Shown: positions 15,372 through 19,417 of the stretch, in pieces
Layout: every line of letters starts with the position of its first letter
How positions within the stretch are numbered: position 1 is the first letter of the stretch
NCBI GenBank assembly: GCA_902783615.1
Contig: CACZRQ010000001.1
Location: 1-19,417, forward strand
Length of the DNA: 19,417 bases
DNA from: an uncultured Bacteroidales bacterium
GTDB taxonomy: Bacteria; Bacteroidota; Bacteroidia; Bacteroidales; Bacteroidaceae
Reading direction: 5' to 3'
Translations under genes and position numbers: made by a program
The notes under the pieces: generated by a model
Seen by the model: the letters and a program-made list of their open reading frames with translations, nothing else
What the model was told of the DNA's origin: nothing
The model's database searches: none

Positions 15372-17147
15372 ATGAAAATGAAAACCCTTTTATTAGCTTT
15401 GGTAGCCACCATCACGCTGCCTGCTTTCATGAAAGCGGAAGCAGGACCCGATTGGCTCAAAAAAGCTGTCTTTTACCAGATTTACCCATCCAGCTATATG
15501 GATAGTGATGGAGATGGCATAGGTGACATTCCTGGCATCACCTCCAAGCTCGACTATCTGCAATCCTTGGGTATCACAGCCTTGTGGCTGAACCCCATCT
15601 ATGTGTCTGGTTGGCAAGACGGTGGCTACGATGTGATTGATTTCTATCAGGTTGACCCTCGCTTTGGCACCAACACCGACTTGGTAACCCTAGCCAACGA
15701 GTTGCATAAGCGTGGCATGAAGCTTTGCCTAGATTTGGTGGCTGGTCATACCAGCGACAAAAGCGAATGGTTCCTGCAATCGAAGAGTGGTAAAGACCTG
15801 CGCTACAGCGATTACTACATCTGGACTGATGAGATTACTGATGAAGAAAAGGAACAAATCAAGAAGCGTTACGAGGCTCCTGATCCTTCTGCCAGCACCA
15901 TAGGTCGTTTTGTGGAAGCCAACGCTCCTCGTGCCAAATACTATGAGAAAAACTTCTACGAGAGTCAGCCAGCTCTGAATTACGGCTATGCCAATCCTGA
16001 CCCTAATCATCCTTGGGAGCAGCCAGTCGATGCCCCTGGTCCAAGAGCTACTCGCCAGGAACTCAAAAGCATCATGACTTTCTGGTTCTACAAAGGAGTT
16101 GATGGTTTCCGTGTGGATCTGGCTTCTTCATTGGTAAAGAATGATCCTGACAAGAAGGAGGTTAGTAAGCTGTGGCAGGAAATGCGTCAGTGGCGCGACC
16201 AGAACTTCCCTGATAGAGCCTTGATTGCCGAATGGTTCAATCCTGATCAGTCTCTGCCAGCAGGCTTCGACATCGACTTCTATCGCATTGGCGGCAGAGG
16301 TGCAGCTGCAGTCAACCTGTTCCGTCTCAACACCACAAATGCCTTTGGTGGTGGCAATATGCCCAAGGCGTATTTCGATAAAGCTGGTCTGGGAGAAGTA
16401 AAGGGCTTTGTCGATGCCTTCGACAAGACCTACACCCACACCCGTGAGTATGGCTACCTGTCGTTACCAACAGGTAATCATGACTCTGAGCGCATGAGTC
16501 AAGCCCCTCGCACCATGCAAGACCTCAAGGTGGCCATGACTTTCCTGCTCACCTTGCCTGGCACTCCTTTTATATATTATGGCGATGAGATTGGCATGAA
16601 GCAGCAATTTGGCTTGCCAAGCAAGGAAGGAAGCAATGCCCGCTCTGGTTGTAGAACTCCCATGCAATGGTCTGATAATGAAACAGCTGGATTCTCTACA
16701 GCAAGTGTCGATAAGCTCTATCTGCCTGTTGCTACAGAAAATGGCAGCATCACCGTTGAAGCTGAGGAGAAAGACCCCAACTCCCTGCTCAACTATGTGA
16801 AAGGCTTGTTGAAGCTACGTCGTGACTCTGAGGCATTGAACAACGATGGTACTTGGTCTTATGTGGGTAAGACAGAACAACCCTACCCAATGGTCTATCG
16901 TCGCAGCTCCGATTACGAGGACTATATCGTGGCATTGAACCCCAGTGGCAAGAAGGTGAAAACCACCATCAACGCACAGGGAGCATCTACTGCCACCATC
17001 GTATATGGCACAGGCAAAGGCACCTACAAGATACAGCCCAAGGGAAAAGGTGACATCATTACCCTCGACCCTTGTAGTGCTGTGATTGTCAAACTCGAGG
17101 GTTGCCAACAGTGTGATGAAAAAAGTAATAAAAAGAATAGCAAATGA
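15372..17147 (+). CDS. Secreted GH13 alpha-amylase-family glycoside hydrolase
   Basis: A 591-residue enzyme of glycoside hydrolase family 13, acting on alpha-glucans or alpha-glucosides. A cleavable signal (MKMKTLLLALVATITLPAFMKAEA) points to the periplasm or beyond. The barrel begins with AVFYQIYPSSYMDSDGDGIGD and LWLNPIY. Catalytic residues are nucleophile Asp249 in GFRVDLA, acid Glu287 in LIAEWF and the stabilising Asp371 in GNHDSER, so all three are present. The RTPMQW signature near residue 430 is shared with oligo-1,6-glucosidases and trehalose synthases, suggesting a small substrate rather than starch granules; this is inference. The C-terminal beta domain is short and the last residues are a lysine-rich tail. 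It is coupled to the SDR gene by a 4-base overlap. The exact subfamily is not determined. Confidence 0.93.
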   Translation: MKMKTLLLALVATITLPAFMKAEAGPDWLKKAVFYQIYPSSYMDSDGDGIGDIPGITSKLDYLQSLGITALWLNPIYVSGWQDGGYDVIDFYQVDPRFGTNTDLVTLANELHKRGMKLCLDLVAGHTSDKSEWFLQSKSGKDLRYSDYYIWTDEITDEEKEQIKKRYEAPDPSASTIGRFVEANAPRAKYYEKNFYESQPALNYGYANPDPNHPWEQPVDAPGPRATRQELKSIMTFWFYKGVDGFRVDLASSLVKNDPDKKEVSKLWQEMRQWRDQNFPDRALIAEWFNPDQSLPAGFDIDFYRIGGRGAAAVNLFRLNTTNAFGGGNMPKAYFDKAGLGEVKGFVDAFDKTYTHTREYGYLSLPTGNHDSERMSQAPRTMQDLKVAMTFLLTLPGTPFIYYGDEIGMKQQFGLPSKEGSNARSGCRTPMQWSDNETAGFSTASVDKLYLPVATENGSITVEAEEKDPNSLLNYVKGLLKLRRDSEALNNDGTWSYVGKTEQPYPMVYRRSSDYEDYIVALNPSGKKVKTTINAQGASTATIVYGTGKGTYKIQPKGKGDIITLDPCSAVIVKLEGCQQCDEKSNKKNSK

Positions 17148-17905
17148 AGATGAATAGAATTGTATTGATAACAGGAGCCACAAGCGGCATAGGATTGGCT
17201 TGTGCAAGAAAGTTTGCCGAAAACGGCGACAAATTGATTCTCACAGGTAGAAACGAACATCGCCTGGCAGAGATCAAGAAAGAGCTGTCAGCCAAAGGCG
17301 TTGAGGTGTTGACATTGGGTTTCGATGTGAGAGACAGGGATAAAGCCATCAAGTATCTGGAGAATCTACCTGCTGAATGGCGGAACATCGATGTACTCAT
17401 CAACAATGCAGGACTTGCCTTGGGCTTGGAGCCTGAATATGAGGGCAGTTACGATGATTGGGAAACCATGATTGACACCAACATTAAGGGTTTGCTCACC
17501 ATGACGCGTCTCGTTGTACCAGGGATGGTGGAGCGCAATAGTGGCCATATCATCAACATAGGCTCTGTGGCAGGCGATGCAGCCTACGCTGGTGGCAATG
17601 TGTATTGTGCCACCAAGGCAGCCGTCAAGGCGCTGAGTGATGGCTTACGAATCGATGTAGCCAATACCTCCATCCGTGTCACCAACCTGAAGCCTGGTTT
17701 GGTAGAGACCAACTTCAGCAATACTCGATTCCACGGTGATACCGCTCGTGCCAGCAATGTCTATAAAGGCATTCAGCCCCTCACGGGCGATGACATTGCC
17801 GATGTGGCGCTCTATGCAGCCAATGCCCCTGCCCATGTGCAGATAGCCGAGGTGCTGATTTTGGCTACCCATCAAGCCAGTGGAAGCGTGATTGTCAGGA
17901 AGTAA
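17144..17905 (+). CDS. Short-chain dehydrogenase/reductase, YdfG-like
   Basis: A 253-residue classical SDR oxidoreductase. The nucleotide-binding motif TGATSGIG is at 10-17, NNAG at 87-90, and the catalytic set is Asn113, Ser141, Tyr154 and Lys158. It follows E. coli YdfG (NADP-dependent 3-hydroxy acid and serine dehydrogenase) closely in places: NNAGLALG, WETMIDTN, PGMVERN and HIINIGS recur. The arginine of TGRN after the second strand favours NADP(H). The ATG overlaps the TGA of the GH13 gene (ATGA), which suggests translational coupling; a second ATG lies 6 bases on. A reaction on hydroxy acids or hydroxy amino acids is likely, though the substrate cannot be fixed from sequence. Confidence 0.93.
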   Translation: MKMNRIVLITGATSGIGLACARKFAENGDKLILTGRNEHRLAEIKKELSAKGVEVLTLGFDVRDRDKAIKYLENLPAEWRNIDVLINNAGLALGLEPEYEGSYDDWETMIDTNIKGLLTMTRLVVPGMVERNSGHIINIGSVAGDAAYAGGNVYCATKAAVKALSDGLRIDVANTSIRVTNLKPGLVETNFSNTRFHGDTARASNVYKGIQPLTGDDIADVALYAANAPAHVQIAEVLILATHQASGSVIVRK

Positions 17906-17909
17906 AAAC

Positions 17910-18233
17910 ATGAGGCGATTCGTTTTATTCATACTGATAATCATATCATTATATGGTTATACCATAGCAGATGATACGGTAAGGGAAGGACAGCAAGTAA
18001 CCCTTACCGACAACTGCTATGGAACCGTTGTGCCTGAGACGCTCGACAAGTTGGTGGAGTACACTCGAAACGACAATTTCGACATGTTCTCCACCTTCTT
18101 CAAGTTCGGCTATGCCATCTTTCTCGACAAAGGCATGACTGCCACAGTGCTCAAAACACAGCAAGACAAAGTGCTCATAGAATTACCCAACCATACTCGC
18201 TTCTGGGTGTTTGGGCATTATTTGAAGGAATAA
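17910..18233 (+). CDS. Small secreted protein, possible SH3-like fold, function unknown
   Basis: A 107-residue protein that I do not recognise. ATG 17910 is chosen over TTG 17892 because it lies 4 bases after the SDR stop and starts a clean signal sequence, MRRFVLFILIIISLYGYTIA, with likely cleavage near residue 21. The mature part (about 86 residues) has one cysteine, an acidic and aromatic middle (YTRNDNFDMFSTFFKFG), and a C-terminal pattern GMTATVLKTQQDKVLIELP followed by RFWVFGHYL. That alternating beta pattern ending in W-V resembles SH3-like beta-barrels; this is inference. It is the last gene of the trmD-GH13-SDR group. No terminator with a convincing GC stem follows it. Confidence 0.7.
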   Translation: MRRFVLFILIIISLYGYTIADDTVREGQQVTLTDNCYGTVVPETLDKLVEYTRNDNFDMFSTFFKFGYAIFLDKGMTATVLKTQQDKVLIELPNHTRFWVFGHYLKE

Positions 18234-18356
18234 TCCAAACATTTGCCCGCATTTTTTGAAAAATATGACACTTTGAGGGAACTTATTGGGATACACTTTC
18301 AGATACTAAATTCACATGAAATAACCGATTATTGCTTGATGAAAGTATCATAAATC

Positions 18357-18377
18357 GCTATGTTTTTTCTGCATAGC
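18357..18377. repeat. Small hairpin GCTATG/CATAGC
   Basis: Two 6-base arms (18357-18362 and 18372-18377) enclose a T-rich 9-base loop. It lies 50 bases left of the large palindrome. No role is evident. Confidence 0.4.
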
Positions 18378-18427
18378 AATTACGGGGATTCATCTAAAGT
18401 ATTCACTTTCAATAAGTTATTAATTTT

Positions 18428-18581
18428 TGTTGCAGTTGTTGCAGTTGTTGCAGTTCATTTCAACATCTGTACAAATAGCAAAGAGAAATCTTTATATATA
18501 TATAAATATATATATAAAGAAATTTTCTTTCACACTTTCATGGCTTAATTTTTAACTGCAACAACTGCAACAACTGCAACA
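18428..18581. repeat. 154-bp nested palindrome with three 9-bp repeats in each arm
   Basis: The left arm (18428-18455) contains three tandem copies of TTGTTGCAG, the first lacking one T within the arm. The right arm (18554-18581) is its exact 28-base reverse complement, built from AACTGCAAC units. Between them, 18489-18503 and 18506-18520 form a second, AT-only-cored inverted repeat of 15 bp around a 2-base centre. Both inverted repeats have the same axis, 18504.5, and are separated by 33 bases on each side. The single axis shows this is one element rather than chance repeats. A protein-binding array, an origin or recombination site, or a long RNA hairpin are all possible. Confidence 0.9.
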
Positions 18582-18650
18582 GACCCTGCCCAGGTTGTGT
18601 GTTTATCAGGTCAGTTGGGGTTGGGTTCGCCACCCCTATTTGCTCACCAA

Positions 18651-18692
18651 TTTTACGCGCTAACTAGAAAAATTATGCGCCCCAATTAGAAA
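18651..18692 (+). repeat. Degenerate 20-22 base direct repeat
   Basis: Copy one (18651-18670, TTTTACGCGCTAACTAGAAA) and copy two (18671-18692) are adjacent; they share the tail TAGAAA and a GCGC core and differ by two inserted bases and several substitutions. A CCAATT/AATTGG hairpin (18682-18703) overlaps the second copy. Confidence 0.5.
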
Positions 18693-18778
18693 GCCTAAAT
18701 TGGCCTGGATGAAACGAGAGGTCGAAATGAAGGACGAAACAAGGGACAAAAAATATTTTGGAAATTTATATCGAAATA

Positions 18779-18810
18779 TTTGGTATTTTATAATATATTA
18801 TATATCTTTG
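18779..18810 (+). promoter_or_regulatory. Near-consensus Bacteroidetes promoter with no clear gene behind it
   Basis: TTTG at 18779-18782 and TATCTTTG at 18803-18810 are separated by exactly 20 bases, and the -7 box is followed by CA as in strong promoters of this phylum. Flanking DNA is very AT-rich. Transcription would start near 18817 and run rightward into DNA with only tiny open frames. Confidence 0.65.
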
Positions 18811-18884
18811 CACCGTCATTAGTAAACAACATCCACCTGTGAGCTCAAGCAAGACTCGATGTGCACTAAGTAGGATTGCAAAAC

Positions 18885-18968
18885 ATGTTGGGATGGATGA
18901 TGGGTTCTAAAGGCAATGAGAAAATTGGGTTTAACCAATTGAAACGATCTTTGAAATTTTGGATTTGA
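18885..18968 (+). CDS. Possible 27-residue small ORF downstream of the orphan promoter
   Basis: ATG 18885 to TGA 18968 encodes 27 residues starting MLGWMMGSKGNEKIG and ending in a basic, aromatic stretch, QLKRSLKFWI. It is the largest ATG-started frame on the plus strand soon after the promoter at 18779-18810. There is no recognisable homology and no ribosome-binding signal, so it may be chance. Confidence 0.2.
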   Translation: MLGWMMGSKGNEKIGFNQLKRSLKFWI

Positions 18969-19143
18969 AAGTAATAGCAAATGCACAACGGAAGATTGAG
19001 AATAAATATCCGAAGCAGAAGAGGCCCCAAAAACTCCCCCTCTTAGTTTGGATAAATCGCTCACACTCGGGATAGCTCAAGCAAGATTGGCTCTCCTCTC
19101 GCTTACTCACGGTTTTGAGGGGGTGGCGCGAAGCGACGGGGGC

Positions 19144-19205
19144 GTGTGTTATATCGGGGTACAACACACTATCAATTGTGTAAGTTCTATCGGGATCAAC
19201 ACACT
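19144..19205 (+). repeat. Direct repeat and hairpin with ACAACACACT motif
   Basis: GTGTGTT (19144-19150) pairs with AACACAC (19163-19169) across a 12-base loop. The segment TATCGGGGTACAACACACT at 19152-19170 returns as TATCGGGATCAACACACT at 19188-19205, a 36-base period with one base missing and one or two changed. Confidence 0.6.
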
Positions 19206-19207
19206 CC

Positions 19208-19229
19208 CTCCCCCTAGCTAAGGGGGGAG
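19208..19229. repeat. GC-rich hairpin CTCCCCC/GGGGGAG type
   Basis: A 7-bp C/G-rich stem (19208-19214 with 19223-19229), closed by a loop containing AGCT. The right side merges into the first unit of the degenerate repeats that follow. Confidence 0.55.
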
Positions 19230-19342
19230 AGTCTTTGTGAAAATTCCTGCACTCTGATAGGCTTAACTAAAGGGGAGAGTCTTCTGGACACTCCGATAGG
19301 TTACATAACTAAGGGAGAGAGCCTCTTTCCAGAAGGTTATTA
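19218..19342 (+). repeat. Three degenerate tandem units, CTAAGGGG-GAGAG-TCTT type
   Basis: Units begin at 19218, 19267 and 19309. Each opens with CTAA, a G-run, GAGAG and then (C)TCTT. The first two continue to CACTC, T or C, CGATAGG or TGATAGG and TTA (19250-19265 and 19289-19303); the third ends in the weaker AGAAGGTTATTA. Periods are 49 and 42 bases. Confidence 0.55.
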
Positions 19343-19358
19343 GGGCCTATGTGGAGAG

Positions 19359-19384
19359 GCGTTAAGCGAAAGCGAGCTTAGCGC
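19359..19384. repeat. Hairpin GCGTTAAGC/GCTTAGCGC
   Basis: Nine-base arms (19359-19367 and 19376-19384) pair with one T-G mismatch around the 8-base loop GAAAGCGA. No T-run follows, so it is not a standard terminator. It lies at the right edge of the window. Confidence 0.55.
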
Positions 19385-19417
19385 GTTAAAAGCGGCATAA
19401 TGTCTGAGCGAAGCGAG

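Larger units (their letters stand above)
18234..19417. other. Long intergenic, repeat-rich region without a convincing gene
   Basis: About 1.2 kb in which the only open frames of any size are short and unlike proteins. It holds a small hairpin GCTATG/CATAGC (18357-18377), a 154-bp palindrome, an orphan promoter, several direct repeats and a GC-richer, hairpin-rich right end with GCGAAGCGA motifs at about 19127 and 19408. Base composition shifts from AT-rich (18250-18810) to G-rich (19100-19417), unlike the even composition of the coding part. It may be the remains or the edge of a mobile element, but no transposase, integrase or primase is visible. Confidence 0.7.

Noticed and set aside
18250..18267. 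Terminator after the small secreted protein gene (CATTTTTTGAAAAATATG)
   Set aside because: The stem is almost only A-T pairs and is not followed by a distinct T-run; it could be chance in AT-rich DNA.
18242..18275. Possible promoter after the small secreted protein gene (TTTG, then ACACTTTG)
   Set aside because: The -7 box lacks the TA and the spacing is 22 bases, so the match is too weak.
18427..18580. CRISPR array
   Set aside because: The repeats are 9 bases, directly abutting without spacers, and inverted between the two sides; there are no cas genes.
18819..19167. Minus-strand frames of 81 and 78 residues in the right intergenic region
   Set aside because: Low-complexity serine- and phenylalanine-rich products, mutually overlapping in different frames, with no promoter or homology; they could be decayed coding remains, but I cannot support that.

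Overview
The window looks like chromosomal DNA of a Bacteroidetes member, most likely order Bacteroidales and Prevotella-like. The reasons are: promoters of the Bacteroidetes type (TAnnTTTG at about -7, sometimes with TTTG or TTG about 20 bases upstream); A-rich leaders without Shine-Dalgarno sequences; and the families present, namely a TamB-like giant protein, a lipoprotein with DUF1080 domains, DUF3667, DUF4332 and an M3 peptidase lipoprotein. TsaD and TrmD also carry lineage-typical motif variants. No database search was possible, so the taxonomic call is inference.

Left part (1-7060): the N-terminal part of tsaD runs leftward off the window edge. Divergent from it is a 1505-residue TamB-like envelope protein, followed after 12 bases by a lipoprotein with two DUF1080 copies, probably in one transcript. 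A small DUF4332 helix-hairpin-helix protein follows with its own promoter. A bidirectional terminator then separates the rightward genes from the leftward pair ligA (NAD-dependent DNA ligase) and dapA (lysine and diaminopimelate synthesis).

Middle part (10086-14607): from a promoter region divergent to ligA, an M3-family dipeptidyl carboxypeptidase lipoprotein is read rightward and ends in a strong stem-loop terminator. The terminator's T-run abuts the start of the next gene, an unusual fusion of a complete HAD phosphatase to a zinc-ribbon, multi-pass DUF3667 membrane module. A GNAT acetyltransferase follows 6 bases later.

Right part (14653-18233): trmD (tRNA m1G37 methyltransferase), a secreted GH13 alpha-glucan hydrolase, a YdfG-like short-chain dehydrogenase and a small secreted protein form a tight same-strand cluster with gaps of 11, -4 and 4 bases. 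It mixes tRNA modification, sugar degradation and redox functions.

The last 1.2 kb (18234-19417) has no convincing protein gene but is full of structure. It holds a 154-bp palindrome whose outer arms are three 9-bp tandem repeats each and whose AT-rich core shares exactly the same symmetry axis. It also has a near-perfect Bacteroidetes promoter with no clear gene behind it, and several families of degenerate repeats and hairpins. This region and the HAD-DUF3667 fusion are the parts most worth a second look. I found no CRISPR array, tRNA, rRNA or intact mobile element, and no system that I can call new with confidence.
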